Origin: Marmoricola endophyticus
Lineage (GTDB): Bacteria; Actinomycetota; Actinomycetes; Propionibacteriales; Nocardioidaceae
Assembly: GCF_014644415.1 (NCBI RefSeq)
Contig: NZ_BMKQ01000001.1
Location: forward strand, 794,763-858,762
Length of the DNA stretch: 64,000 nt
Direction: 5' to 3'
In this document: one piece after another, positions 9,225-17,791 of the stretch
Numbering within the stretch: position 1 is the first letter of the stretch
Layout of the letters: every line of letters starts with the position of its first letter
Translations under genes and position numbers: made by a program
Notes under the pieces: model-generated
What the model was told of the DNA's origin: nothing
The model's input: only the letters and a program-made list of their open reading frames with translations
The model's database searches: none

Positions 9225-10322
9225 ATGGATCTGCCCGTCATGCCGCCGGTCAAACCGATGCTGGCCAAGCCGAGCCCGGGGATCCCCGATCCCGCGACGC
9301 ACGACGGCGGACTGCTCTTCGAGCCGAAGTGGGACGGCTTCCGCTGCCTGGTCTTCCGCGACGGCGACGAGGTGGAGCTGGCCTCGCGCAACACCAAGCC
9401 GCTGACCCGCTACTTCCCCGAGGTCGTCGAGGCCGTCAAGGACCAGCTGCCGGAGCGCTGCGTGCTCGACGGCGAGATCCTCGTGGCGCGCGACGGCCGC
9501 CTGGAGTTCGAGGTGCTGCAGGAGCGGATCCACCCGGCGGCCTCGCGGGTCGAGATGCTCTCCCGGGAGACGCCCGCGTCGTACGTCGCCTTCGACCTGC
9601 TCGCCCTCGGCGACACCTCGTACGTCGACCGCCCGCTCGCCGAGCGCCGCGCCGCCCTCGAGGAGGCGCTGGCGGGGCTGGACGGCCCGTGCCACCTGAC
9701 TCGCGTCACCACCGACCCCGAGGAGGCGCAGACCTGGTTCGAGCAGTTCGAGGGCGCCGGGCTGGACGGCGTGGTCGCCAAGCCGCTGGCCTCGACGTAC
9801 CAGCCCAACGCCCGCGCGATGCTCAAGGTCAAGCACAAGCGCACGGCGGACGTCGTGGTGGCCGGCTACCGGCTGCACAAGACCTCCACGCCCGAGCGCC
9901 CGCTCCTCGGCTCCCTGCTCCTCGGCCTGTACGACGATGCGGGCTCGCTGCAGCACATCGGGGTCTCGGCCAGCTTCACGGAGGCACGGCGAGCCGAGCT
10001 GGTCGAGGAGCTGCACCCGCTGGAGTGCCCGATCTCCGAGCACCCGTGGGGTGCGTGGCAGGAGTTCCTGACCGCCAACCCCGACCGGGTGCCCGGGACG
10101 CAGAGCCGCTGGAGCGCGGGCAAGGACCTCTCGTTCACCGCGCTGCGCCCCGAGCGTGTGCTGGAGGTCGGCTACGACCACATGGAGGGCCGTCGCTTCC
10201 GGCACACCGCGCAGTTCAAGCGCTGGCGGCCCGACCGCGACCCGGAGTCGTGCGGGTACGACCAGCTCGAGGAGCCGGTGTCGTACGACCTGGGCGCGGT
10301 GCTCGGCGGGGGCCGGGGATAG
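9225..10322 (+). CDS. ligC: ATP-dependent DNA ligase, LigC type
   Basis: A 365-aa two-domain ATP-dependent DNA ligase. The adenylation domain has motif I EPKWDGFR (the AMP-accepting Lys), motif III YVAFDLLAL, motif IV GLDGVVAK and motif V MLKVKHKRTADVVV. The OB domain begins near residue 215. It lacks polymerase and nuclease modules, like mycobacterial LigC, an auxiliary ligase rather than the replicative NAD-dependent LigA. A separate LigD-type polymerase gene lies at 14322-15398, but no ku gene is in the window. A -10-like TAGGCT sits 6 nt before the ATG. Confidence 0.93.
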   Translation: MDLPVMPPVKPMLAKPSPGIPDPATHDGGLLFEPKWDGFRCLVFRDGDEVELASRNTKPLTRYFPEVVEAVKDQLPERCVLDGEILVARDGRLEFEVLQERIHPAASRVEMLSRETPASYVAFDLLALGDTSYVDRPLAERRAALEEALAGLDGPCHLTRVTTDPEEAQTWFEQFEGAGLDGVVAKPLASTYQPNARAMLKVKHKRTADVVVAGYRLHKTSTPERPLLGSLLLGLYDDAGSLQHIGVSASFTEARRAELVEELHPLECPISEHPWGAWQEFLTANPDRVPGTQSRWSAGKDLSFTALRPERVLEVGYDHMEGRRFRHTAQFKRWRPDRDPESCGYDQLEEPVSYDLGAVLGGGRG

Positions 10323-10332
10323 GTTCGGTCCC

Positions 10333-10878
10333 GTGAGCACCTACGACGTCGTCCTGCTGATCGAGACCGGGCTCTCCGAGCTCGACGTGCGCCAGGTCCG
10401 CAGCCTGCACACCGAGCTGCCCGACCCCGTCGCGTATCACGTCCTGCTCCCCGTCGACGACGCCGCCGCGCGCGTGGAGGGCGCGGTCGGCGCCCTCGGG
10501 TCGCCGGCGGAGCCGGTGACGCCGAGCGCGGTCTACCGCCCCGAGGACGTCGCCGACCTCCAGCAGGGCGTCGAGGCCGAGGCGCGCCGGGTGCTGGACG
10601 AGACCGTCGCCGCGCTGAGGGGCGCCGACGGGGTCACCGCGGACGGCGACCTGGTGACCGTCGACCCGATCGACGCTCTGGCGACGAAGGCCAACGAGGT
10701 CGAGGCGGCCGAGGTCATCGTGCTCACCTCGCCGCACGTGGTGAAGGAGTTCTTCCACGTCGACTGGGCCTCGCGCGCCGAGCGTCGCCTCGACGTGCCC
10801 GTCCTGCACCTGCTCGAGCGGGAGACCTTCGACCAGCAGGCCGAGCGCTACGGCGACGAGGGCGTCACCGGCTACTGA
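10333..10878 (+). CDS. Hypothetical protein, 181 aa
   Basis: An acidic soluble protein starting STYDVVLLIETGLSELDVRQV. Alternating strands and helices (VVLLIE, VAYHVLLP, AEVIVLTSPH) suggest a Rossmann-like or USP-like alpha/beta fold, but I see no ATP-binding motif. The GTG start has TAGGTT 7 nt upstream, and the TAG stop codon of ligC supplies the first three bases of that box. Its stop TGA overlaps the ATG of the next gene by one base (TGATG). Function unknown. Confidence 0.7.
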   Translation: MSTYDVVLLIETGLSELDVRQVRSLHTELPDPVAYHVLLPVDDAAARVEGAVGALGSPAEPVTPSAVYRPEDVADLQQGVEAEARRVLDETVAALRGADGVTADGDLVTVDPIDALATKANEVEAAEVIVLTSPHVVKEFFHVDWASRAERRLDVPVLHLLERETFDQQAERYGDEGVTGY

Positions 10879-11927
10879 TGGGCATCTTCCGCTCGCGCCC
10901 GAGAGGAACCGGGCGGCCCGTGCCGGGCGACCCGGACGACTTCTGGGCGTGGTGGAGCGAGCGCGGGCGTGCCCTGGTCACCACCGCCGTCGGTGGGGAG
11001 CAGCCCGGCCAGGCGTTCGACGCGCTCACCACCGCGGTCCACGCCCTCCACCCCGGACTCGCGTGGGAGGTGGGTCCGGGTGAGCTCTCGGCGTACGTCC
11101 TCGCCCTCTCCCCCGAAGGCGACCCCGAGCTGCGCGCCCCGGCGCGCCGGTGGCTCCTGGCCGCGCCGGAGCCGGACCCGACCTGGTCGTTCACCGATCA
11201 CCGGCCGCCCGACCCCACCCCGGGCTCGGGGACGCTGAGCATCGACGGCGGACCCGAGCTCGATCTCGGCGACGTGCTGGTCAGCGCTCGTTCCTCGGGA
11301 AGCCGGTTCGACGTCGCGGTCTTCCACCCCGCCTTCACCGGCCTCGACGAGACCGTCCGCGAACGAGTGACCTACCTCGTGCTCGACGGTGCCCTCGGCG
11401 AGAACGACGTCGAGCTGTGGCTCGGCACGATCGAGGCGACCGACGTGCGGCCGCCGGACGGCTTCGGACTCGCGGCGCTGCGGGCCGCCGTCGACGACCG
11501 GCGCTCGGCACACGTGGACGCCGACGGCCGCCCGACGTGGACGCTGCTGCGCGGCGAGACCGCCGACGGACCACTGATCGCCTCGGCCCAGACGCCGCTG
11601 CACCCCCTCACGGCAGCACAGCTGACGCGCTACGCCGCCGTCACCCTCCCGTACCGCGAGCGCTCGCCGGACGGCTTCCCGACCGGGGCGTCGCTGGACT
11701 CCCTGCGCGAGATCGAGGACGGGCTGACCGAGGCCCTCGGCACCTCGGGCGCCGTCGTCGCGCACCAGTCCTGCGCGGGCACGAGGCTCGTGCACCTCTA
11801 CCTCGACGACGCGACGAAGGCTCTCGAGGTCGTACGACGCACGGCGTCGACGTGGGGCGAGGGTCGAGCACGGGTGGAGAGCTCCCTGGACCCCGGCTGG
11901 GACCGGGTGCGGCACCTGCGCTCCTGA
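10878..11927 (+). CDS. DUF695-like protein, 349 aa
   Basis: A soluble acidic protein. The C-terminal third (from about residue 250, PYRERSPDGFPTGASLDSLREIEDGL through HLYLDDATKALEVVRRTA) resembles DUF695. The N-terminal part has DFWAWWSERGRALVTTAV and a long unassigned alpha/beta region. There is no signal peptide, membrane segment or catalytic motif. It is coupled to the preceding gene by a one-base TGATG overlap. The DUF695 match is by eye; function unknown. Confidence 0.65.
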   Translation: MGIFRSRPRGTGRPVPGDPDDFWAWWSERGRALVTTAVGGEQPGQAFDALTTAVHALHPGLAWEVGPGELSAYVLALSPEGDPELRAPARRWLLAAPEPDPTWSFTDHRPPDPTPGSGTLSIDGGPELDLGDVLVSARSSGSRFDVAVFHPAFTGLDETVRERVTYLVLDGALGENDVELWLGTIEATDVRPPDGFGLAALRAAVDDRRSAHVDADGRPTWTLLRGETADGPLIASAQTPLHPLTAAQLTRYAAVTLPYRERSPDGFPTGASLDSLREIEDGLTEALGTSGAVVAHQSCAGTRLVHLYLDDATKALEVVRRTASTWGEGRARVESSLDPGWDRVRHLRS

Positions 11928-11954
11928 CCGGGAGCTCCCGCCACCCAGTCGCCG

Positions 11955-12509
11955 TCAGCGGCTGGCGAGCAGCCCGTCCGCGACGACCTCGAGCATGGGG
12001 CGTACGACGCTGGCGGCCAGCTCGCCCTGGTCGGCCACGGTCGCCACTCCCCCGACGAGCCGACAGACCTCGAGCGGGTCGACGTCGGCCCGGAGCGCTC
12101 CGTCGGAGTCGAGGTCGGCCAGGAAGCGGGTCATCGCCGCGGAGAGCGCCTGGCACTTGGTGCGGATCGGGGACGCCTCGTCGCCCATCGCGCAGGTGAG
12201 CTTGGCCGGGCCGCCCTTGTGCAGGCTGATCAGGCTGACGTAGTCGGTGAACCAGCCGACGAGCACCTCACGGGGTGAGCCCTCGCGGGCCAGCGCCTTG
12301 CCGACGGTGTCGTCGACCCGGTCGACCCAGCTCTGCATGACCGCGTCGAGCAGGGTCTCGCGCGTCGGGAAGTGCCGGTAGAGCGTGCCCGCGCCGACCC
12401 CGGCCTGCTTCGCGACGAGGTCGAGAGAGGCGTCGTACCCGTGGTCCCGGAAGACTTCGCGCGCGGTCTCCACGATCTTGTCGCGGTTGCGCTGGGCGTC
12501 GGCACGCAT
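11955..12509 (-). CDS. TetR/AcrR-family repressor
   Basis: A 184-aa regulator with an N-terminal helix-turn-helix (residues about 8-55: RDKIVETAREVFRDHGYDA...GVGAGTLYRHFPTRETLLDAV) and a C-terminal ligand domain. It diverges from an efflux pump gene, and the palindrome CGGAGACTGTCTCCG lies exactly between the -35 and -10 boxes of that pump. It therefore very likely represses the pump until it binds a toxic compound. The ATG at 12509 has GAGGTGG just upstream. Confidence 0.92.
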   Translation of the reverse strand: MRADAQRNRDKIVETAREVFRDHGYDASLDLVAKQAGVGAGTLYRHFPTRETLLDAVMQSWVDRVDDTVGKALAREGSPREVLVGWFTDYVSLISLHKGGPAKLTCAMGDEASPIRTKCQALSAAMTRFLADLDSDGALRADVDPLEVCRLVGGVATVADQGELAASVVRPMLEVVADGLLASR

Positions 12510-12523
12510 GATCCACCTCACTC

Positions 12524-12553
12524 TTGCTAAACGGAGACTGTCTCCGGTACTGT
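12524..12553 (+). promoter_or_regulatory. Efflux promoter with operator in the spacer
   Basis: TTGCTA (12524-12529) and TACTGT (12548-12553) are separated by 18 bp, and the perfect palindrome CGGAGAC-T-GTCTCCG occupies 12532-12546 within that spacer. A repressor bound there would block RNA polymerase. A second inverted repeat, CCGGAG...CTCCGG, follows in the leader. Confidence 0.7.
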
Positions 12554-12623
12554 TCTGGAGGAACCGGAGAACTCCTCCGGATCGAGAGTACCGCTCTCCT
12601 GTCGAGAAGAACAGGACCACGCC

Positions 12624-12824
12624 ATGCCTGCCACCTCACTCCACCTCCCCGGCCCCGTCTCGCGCCGGAACGCCGTCGTCGAGGACCTCGCCGCGGCCCG
12701 CGCGCTGCGCAGCGAGCCGATCACCGTCATCCGCCGGACCCCCCACCCGCCCATGCGAGGCGACGACCGCCCCGCCCGTCGTCTCTCCCGCGCCGTGTCG
12801 AGCCTCGGGCAGGGTGCCCGATGA
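12624..12824 (+). CDS. Small basic protein upstream of MFS pump
   Basis: A 66-aa open frame, rich in Arg and Pro, between the operator-controlled promoter and the pump. Its TGA overlaps the pump ATG by 4 bp (ATGA), the arrangement used for real coupled genes throughout this window. It could be a small protein or simply a leader whose translation delivers ribosomes to the pump. No domain is recognised and the N-terminus has no clear Shine-Dalgarno, so confidence is moderate. Confidence 0.45.
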   Translation: MPATSLHLPGPVSRRNAVVEDLAAARALRSEPITVIRRTPHPPMRGDDRPARRLSRAVSSLGQGAR

Positions 12825-14248
12825 GCGGCTGGATCGACGCCCGGCGCGCCGGCATCGCCATCGCGCTCGTGCTCAGCGCCCAGCTGATGCTCGTGCTGGA
12901 CACCACCGTCGTGAACGTCGCGCTGCCCCGGATCGCCACCGACCTGGGCTTCGGCCCGGCGTCGCTGTCCTGGGTGCTCAACGCGTACGCCCTCGCCTTC
13001 GGCGGCCTGCTCGTCCTCGGCGGACGCATCGGCGACGCCATCGGACGCCGCCGCGCCTTCACCGTCGGGCTGTGGATCTTCGTCGCCGCCTCCGCACTCG
13101 CGGCGATCGCCCAGACCCCCGCGGACCTGATCACGTTCCGTGCGCTCCAGGGGGTCGGCGCCGCGCTGGCCGCACCGAGCACGCTCGCCCTGCTCACCAC
13201 GAGCGCCAGGGACGAGTCCGGACGGCTGCGTGCCCTGGCACTGTTCGGTGCCGTGTCCTCGGGCGGGCTCTCGCTCGGCCTGATCCTCGGCGGCGCGCTG
13301 ACCGATCTCGGGTCGTGGCGCTGGACCATGGTCATCAACGTGCCGATCGGTCTCGCCGTGCTGGCCCTGGTCCGTCGCTTCGTCACCGAGACCGAGCCGC
13401 AGCGCGGTCGCTTCGACGTCGTCGGCGCGATCACGGCCACCGGCGGAGCGATCGCGGTCGTGTGGTCCCTGATCGGCGCACCCGAGCACGGCTGGACCTC
13501 GGCACGCACGATCGGCGGCCTCGTCGTCGGCGCGCTGCTGCTGGCTGGGCTCGTGCTCACCGAGCGCCGGGTCGCCCACCCCCTCGTCGAGCCGACCCTG
13601 CTCCGCGACCGCAACCGCGTCGGCGCCCTCGTGGCGATGGCGCTGGTCGTCGGTGGTCAGCTCTCGATGTTCTACCTCGTCGTCCAGCTGGTGCAGGGTT
13701 CGCTGGGCTTCGGGCCGATGGCGTCCGGACTGGCCTTCCTCCCGCTGTCGCTGACGGTGCTCGTCATGTCGCGCTTCTCACCGCGCGTGGTCGCCCGCTT
13801 CGGGGCGGCGCGGCCGCTGATGGTCGGCGCCGCCGGGCTGGTGACGTCGTACCTCTGGCTGGCGGAGGTCGGCACGACGAGCTCGTACGCGGTCGGGATC
13901 TTCGGGCCCATGCTGCTCATCGGTCTGTCCATGTCGCTGTGCTTCATGCCGATCACCTCCCTCGTGCTCGGCGGCGTCGCTCCCGAGCACGCCGGCTCCG
14001 CCTCCGGGCTGCTGCAGACCACGCAGCAGCTGGGCAGCGCGGTCGGGATCGCGGTGATCGCGTCGGTGTACGCCGCCGGCGCCGTCCCCGGCCAGGTCGT
14101 CCCGGGCATGCGGGGAGGGTTCACCGCGGCGGCCGTGTTCGCCGCGCTCACGCTGCTGACCGCGACCGCGTTGCACGTACGCGCGGTGCGGTCCGCGCGC
14201 ACCGTCGAGGCGCCGGACGCTCCCGCGGAGGTCCTCGAGGCCGCCTGA
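12821..14248 (+). CDS. MFS drug efflux transporter (DHA2, 14-TM type)
   Basis: A 475-aa integral membrane protein of the EmrB/QacA class. TM1 carries MLVLDTTVVNVALPRI, the D1 signature of 14-helix pumps, and GGRIGDAIGRRR after TM2 is motif A. About 14 hydrophobic segments follow. It uses the proton gradient to export drugs or toxic metabolites. The divergent TetR gene and the operator in its promoter indicate substrate-induced expression. A strong hairpin at 14270-14304 ends the unit. Confidence 0.92.
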   Translation: MSGWIDARRAGIAIALVLSAQLMLVLDTTVVNVALPRIATDLGFGPASLSWVLNAYALAFGGLLVLGGRIGDAIGRRRAFTVGLWIFVAASALAAIAQTPADLITFRALQGVGAALAAPSTLALLTTSARDESGRLRALALFGAVSSGGLSLGLILGGALTDLGSWRWTMVINVPIGLAVLALVRRFVTETEPQRGRFDVVGAITATGGAIAVVWSLIGAPEHGWTSARTIGGLVVGALLLAGLVLTERRVAHPLVEPTLLRDRNRVGALVAMALVVGGQLSMFYLVVQLVQGSLGFGPMASGLAFLPLSLTVLVMSRFSPRVVARFGAARPLMVGAAGLVTSYLWLAEVGTTSSYAVGIFGPMLLIGLSMSLCFMPITSLVLGGVAPEHAGSASGLLQTTQQLGSAVGIAVIASVYAAGAVPGQVVPGMRGGFTAAAVFAALTLLTATALHVRAVRSARTVEAPDAPAEVLEAA

Positions 14249-14269
14249 GCCGAGCGGCTCCGAGCAGCG

Positions 14270-14304
14270 CAGCACGCCCCGGGCACCGCGCCCGGGGCGT
14301 GCTG
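14270..14304. terminator. Bidirectional hairpin terminator
   Basis: A perfect 15-bp stem (CAGCACGCCCCGGGC with its complement) and a 5-base loop between the convergent pump and ligD genes. There is no U-run, as is common for hairpin terminators in high-GC actinobacteria. Confidence 0.65.
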
Positions 14305-14321
14305 TCGTCCCCAGGCCTCGC

Positions 14322-15398
14322 CTAGACGTCGAGGCGGTTCCCGGCCTCGTCCCAGTGCGCGGCGACCTTCTTCGACGGCTGGACCCGCGGAGGCTCGCCA
14401 GGCATCTTCGGGTAGTCCGGCGGGAAGTTCAGCTCGCCGCCGGGGAGCGTCTCCCACAGCTCCAGCAGCGGGTCGAGGGAGTACGCCACGTCCTCGATGC
14501 CCGCCCAGGGGTCACCGGCGGCGAGGCGTTCCGGGACGGTGAACAGGTTCAGCTCGCGCGGGTCCTCGAGGATCGCGAGATCGTCCCAGGTGAGCGGCGT
14601 GGAGACCGGCGCACCCGGCAGCGGGCGCAGCGAGTACGCCGACGCGATCGTGCGGTCGCGGTTGTTCTGGTTGTAGTCCACGAAGATCCTCGTCCCCCGC
14701 TCCTCCTTCCACCACGCGACGGTGACCTGGTCGTCGCGACGGGCCAGCTCGCGCCCGAACCCGATCGCCGCGTGCCGCAGGTCGGTGAACTCCCAGCGCG
14801 GCTCGATGCGGACGAACACGTGCACCCCCCGGTTGCCCGAGGTCTTGACGAAGCCGCGCATCCCCAGCTCCTCCAGCAGCTCGCGCGCGACCCCGGCCAC
14901 CCGTACGGCGTCGGCGAACGACGTCCCCGGTTGCGGGTCGAGGTCGATGCGCAGCTCGTCGGGGTGGTCCACGTCGTCGTCGCGGACCGGCCAGGGGTGG
15001 AAGACCAGGGTGCCCATCTGCGCGCACCACACCGGCACCGCGATCTCGTGCGGACAGATCTCCTCGGCGGTCCGCCCGGAGGGGAACGTCACCCGCACCG
15101 TCTCCAGGTAGTCGGGCGCTCCCTTGGGGACCCGCTTCTGGTAGAACCCGTCGGCCCCCCTGTCCTGCGGGCCGACCGCCAGTCGCATCCCCTCGCGCAC
15201 CCCGGAGGGCCACCGCTCGAGCGCCGTGGGGCGCCCGCGCAGCGCGCGCATCAGGCCCTCGCCGACCGAGGCGACGTAGTCGCACACCATCAGCTTGGTG
15301 ACCTCTGGCGTGCGCTCGGTCGCCTCGTAGATCACCCGGTCGGGGCTGGACACCCGGACGAGCCGCTCACCGGCCTGCACCTCCGCGGCCTTCGCCAT
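14322..15398 (-). CDS. ligD: LigD-type DNA polymerase/primase domain protein
   Basis: A 358-aa stand-alone polymerase of the LigD POL (archaeo-eukaryotic primase) family. Catalytic Asp residues are in LRIDLDPQPGTSF and the nucleotide-binding region is FVKTSGNRGVHVFVR. In bacterial non-homologous end joining this domain fills gaps and can add ribonucleotides, usually with Ku and a ligase. Here it is not fused to ligase or nuclease domains. Such stand-alone forms occur widely in actinobacteria. LigC lies 4 kb away on the other strand. Confidence 0.92.
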   Translation of the reverse strand: MAKAAEVQAGERLVRVSSPDRVIYEATERTPEVTKLMVCDYVASVGEGLMRALRGRPTALERWPSGVREGMRLAVGPQDRGADGFYQKRVPKGAPDYLETVRVTFPSGRTAEEICPHEIAVPVWCAQMGTLVFHPWPVRDDDVDHPDELRIDLDPQPGTSFADAVRVAGVARELLEELGMRGFVKTSGNRGVHVFVRIEPRWEFTDLRHAAIGFGRELARRDDQVTVAWWKEERGTRIFVDYNQNNRDRTIASAYSLRPLPGAPVSTPLTWDDLAILEDPRELNLFTVPERLAAGDPWAGIEDVAYSLDPLLELWETLPGGELNFPPDYPKMPGEPPRVQPSKKVAAHWDEAGNRLDV

Positions 15399-15430
15399 GC
15401 GAACAAGGCTAAGGCCGCGGACACCTCGCC

Positions 15431-15487
15431 GGGTCTCGACGCGCTCCCTGCGACAGGCTCAGGACACCGCGCCGGCGCTCGACCACC
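15431..15487. repeat. Dispersed REP-like repeat, locus B
   Basis: GGGTCTCGACGCGCTCC...GCTCGACCACCG, a short (half) copy of the dispersed family, abutting the stop codon of the lipoprotein gene. Confidence 0.55.
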
Positions 15488-15488
15488 G

Positions 15489-15968
15489 TCAGGCGGGGAT
15501 GGCCGGGTCCTGCTGGTCGGGTCCCGGCGACAGGTCGTCCTGACCGGGAGCGCACAGCCCGAGGGTGACCGCCTTCCAGCGCTGGAACTCCAGCGAGCTC
15601 GCGGATGCCTCCGGGTAGTCGTTGGCGGGCAGGGCGGCGTAGTAGCGCACCGCGCGCAGCAGCAGCCGCGCCTCGCGCGAGGAGTCCTTCCTGCGCGCCG
15701 CCTCCGCCAGCGGTACCGCCTCCTTGAACTCCACAACCGTGTCCTGCAGGTCGCCGGCGTTGAAGGCGTTGATGCCGGCCCGCACCTTGGCGCACACCGC
15801 GTCGCGGCCGCTGCCGGCCCCACCTGACGGGCGGTCCGACGGGCGCTCCGACGGTCGGGAGGACGGTGACGGCGTCGTCGAGCGCTCGGCGCCGGCGTCG
15901 CCACTGCCTGACGAGCACCCGGCGAGCAGCAGGGCGGCAGCGAGCAGCGGCGGGAGCAGGCGGGGCAC
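15489..15968 (-). CDS. Putative lipoprotein, 159 aa
   Basis: The N-terminus, PRLLPPLLAAALLLAGCSSG, is a signal peptide with lipobox LLAGC, so the mature protein should be lipid-anchored outside the membrane. A Ser/Pro/Arg-rich linker (about residues 30-60) follows. A helical domain with AFNAGDLQDTVVEFKEAVPLAEAA then resembles a TPR-like pair. I chose the GTG at 15968, since an upstream ATG at 16037 would put about 23 extra residues before the signal. Function unknown. Confidence 0.7.
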   Translation of the reverse strand: MPRLLPPLLAAALLLAGCSSGSGDAGAERSTTPSPSSRPSERPSDRPSGGAGSGRDAVCAKVRAGINAFNAGDLQDTVVEFKEAVPLAEAARRKDSSREARLLLRAVRYYAALPANDYPEASASSLEFQRWKAVTLGLCAPGQDDLSPGPDQQDPAIPA

Positions 15969-16060
15969 CTGCTCGAGGTTACCCAGGATCCGAGGAGTCG
16001 TGTGCTGGAGCGGCTGCCAGAGCGACCGCTGCAGCACATGACGTGCGTTAGCGTGCGGCC

Positions 16061-17338
16061 GTGACCGAGGAGCAGCTGCGCTTCGAGACGCTCGACCCGC
16101 ACACCGACGACGAGGAGTCGCAGGCGCTGCTGGCGGGGTACGCCGACTGCTTCGCCCAGGCCTTCTTCTCGGGCCGGATGAGTGAGAGCCAGCGCGCGGT
16201 CTGGCTCGACGGGTGCCGCGCCGACGACGCCCTGCTCCGCGCCGCGTACGACGACTCCGGCACGCTGCGCCCGGCTGGGGCGCCGGTGGCGACCTACTCC
16301 TCCTGGCGCGGGGAGATCAACGTCGGTGCGGGACGGACGCTGCCGCTGCACCTGGTCAGCGACGTCACCGTCGAGCCGACCCACCGCCGCCGCGGCCTCC
16401 TGCGACGACTGATGACCGAGGACCTGTCCGAGGCCGCCGCCCGCGGCCTGCCGCTGGCGGCGCTGACCGCCAGCGAGGCCACGATCTACGGTCGGTACGG
16501 CTTCGCCGCGGCCACCCGCGAACGCCGCGTGCAGGTCGACACCGGGCCCCGGTTCGCGCTGCGTCGACCGGGGGTCGCCGGGACGATCGAGGTGCTCGAC
16601 CCGACGACCGCGTACGACGCGGTGCGCGCCGTCGACCAGGCGGTGCTCGCCCGTACGCGAGGCGCCGTGGCCAAGCCGAGCTTCTACGCCGCCGGGGACT
16701 CCGGCCGCCTCGACTGGGACACCGACGGTCCCGAGCGCCGCGCCCGGGTCGCGGTCCTCCTCGACGACGCGGGCTCCCCCAGCGGCTACGTCCGCTTCGT
16801 CCCGAAGGACCTCGACGACCGGCCGGGCGGGATGGCCCACGTCCAGCAGCTGGCGGCGACCGACGACGCGGGCTACCTGCAGCTGTGGGAGTTCGTCGCG
16901 CGCCTCGACCTCGTCCACCACGCCACCGCGACGATCCGGGTCGACGACCTGCTCGACGTCGCGCTGGCGGACCACCGCGTGGTGCGCACCGAGCGGGTCA
17001 GGGACCAGCTGTGGCTGCGCGTGCTCGACCCGGTCGCGGCGCTCGGCGCACGACCCTGGCGCGAGGACGGCGAGGTCGTGCTCGACGTCGAGGACCGACT
17101 GGACCTGGCCGCGGGCCGCCTCCGCGTGTGCACGCGGTCGGGTACGGCCACGGTGACGCCCGTGGCCGACGAGCCGGACGTCCGTCTCGACGTCGAGACG
17201 CTGGCGGCGGTCTACCTCGGCGACCGCACCGTCACCGAGCTCGCCGCGGCCGGTCGGATCACCGGTCCCGCGGTCGAACGGTTCGCCGCGATGGCCGACC
17301 ACGCCGGCCCTGCGCCGTGGAACACCACGGACTTCTAG
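16061..17338 (+). CDS. GNAT acetyltransferase, Eis-like
   Basis: A 425-aa protein with the three-part build of Eis-type N-acetyltransferases: a GNAT domain with acetyl-CoA loop VEPTHRRRGLLRRLM (about residues 108-122), a second GNAT-like domain, and a sterol-carrier-like C-terminal domain. YGRYGFAAAT after the first domain is typical. The chain ends in Phe, whose carboxylate acts as the base in Eis. Relatives acetylate aminoglycosides or protein lysines; the real substrate is unknown. GTG start with TAGCGT 6 nt upstream, probably leaderless. Confidence 0.85.
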   Translation: MTEEQLRFETLDPHTDDEESQALLAGYADCFAQAFFSGRMSESQRAVWLDGCRADDALLRAAYDDSGTLRPAGAPVATYSSWRGEINVGAGRTLPLHLVSDVTVEPTHRRRGLLRRLMTEDLSEAAARGLPLAALTASEATIYGRYGFAAATRERRVQVDTGPRFALRRPGVAGTIEVLDPTTAYDAVRAVDQAVLARTRGAVAKPSFYAAGDSGRLDWDTDGPERRARVAVLLDDAGSPSGYVRFVPKDLDDRPGGMAHVQQLAATDDAGYLQLWEFVARLDLVHHATATIRVDDLLDVALADHRVVRTERVRDQLWLRVLDPVAALGARPWREDGEVVLDVEDRLDLAAGRLRVCTRSGTATVTPVADEPDVRLDVETLAAVYLGDRTVTELAAAGRITGPAVERFAAMADHAGPAPWNTTDF

Positions 17339-17345
17339 CGGCGGC

Positions 17346-17780
17346 TCAGAGCGGAACGGTCTCCAGCACGGAGTTCGGCCGGAACGTCGGACGCCGGTCC
17401 AGCTCACCGGGCTGGGGCCGGTCGTGGTCGAACCCGCCGGTCGTCACCATCACCCACGAGGCCGTGGCGTCGTCCTGTCCGAGCACGCCGTACGGGGCGT
17501 CCCCGGTCGTCGCGACCAGAGCCCGACCGCACTCCACGTGCACCGGCGGGAAGTGGAACGCCTCGCGGTTGGCCTCCGCGAGCGGGCCGACGAACGCGAC
17601 GGGTCGCCCGAGGGAGTCCCCGCAGACCCCGCAGATGCGTGAGAGCGCGCACTGGGTGACGCGCTTCTTGTTCAGCAGCCGCACCGAGGCGCGGCCGTCG
17701 TCGTACTCGCAGACGAACGGCACCGGGGCCCCGTTCTCGGGGTCCCGGGGCCGCTCGTCGATGCCCGTGGTGCCGATCAA
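17346..17780 (-). CDS. Cysteine-containing hypothetical protein
   Basis: A 144-aa protein with a Cys cluster (CALSRICGVCGDSLGRP, then VHVECGRAL) that looks like a metal-binding or zinc-ribbon-like fold. I chose TTG at 17780 because GGAG lies 7 nt upstream and it begins only 11 bp after the desaturase stop. The true start is uncertain. It is likely co-transcribed with the desaturase. No known domain or function. Confidence 0.6.
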   Translation of the reverse strand: MIGTTGIDERPRDPENGAPVPFVCEYDDGRASVRLLNKKRVTQCALSRICGVCGDSLGRPVAFVGPLAEANREAFHFPPVHVECGRALVATTGDAPYGVLGQDDATASWVMVTTGGFDHDRPQPGELDRRPTFRPNSVLETVPL

Positions 17781-17791
17781 GGAGCTGCTCC

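Noticed and set aside
15489..16037. Longer lipoprotein start at 16037
   Set aside because: It would place about 23 extra residues before a clear signal peptide and lipobox; the GTG at 15968 fits better.
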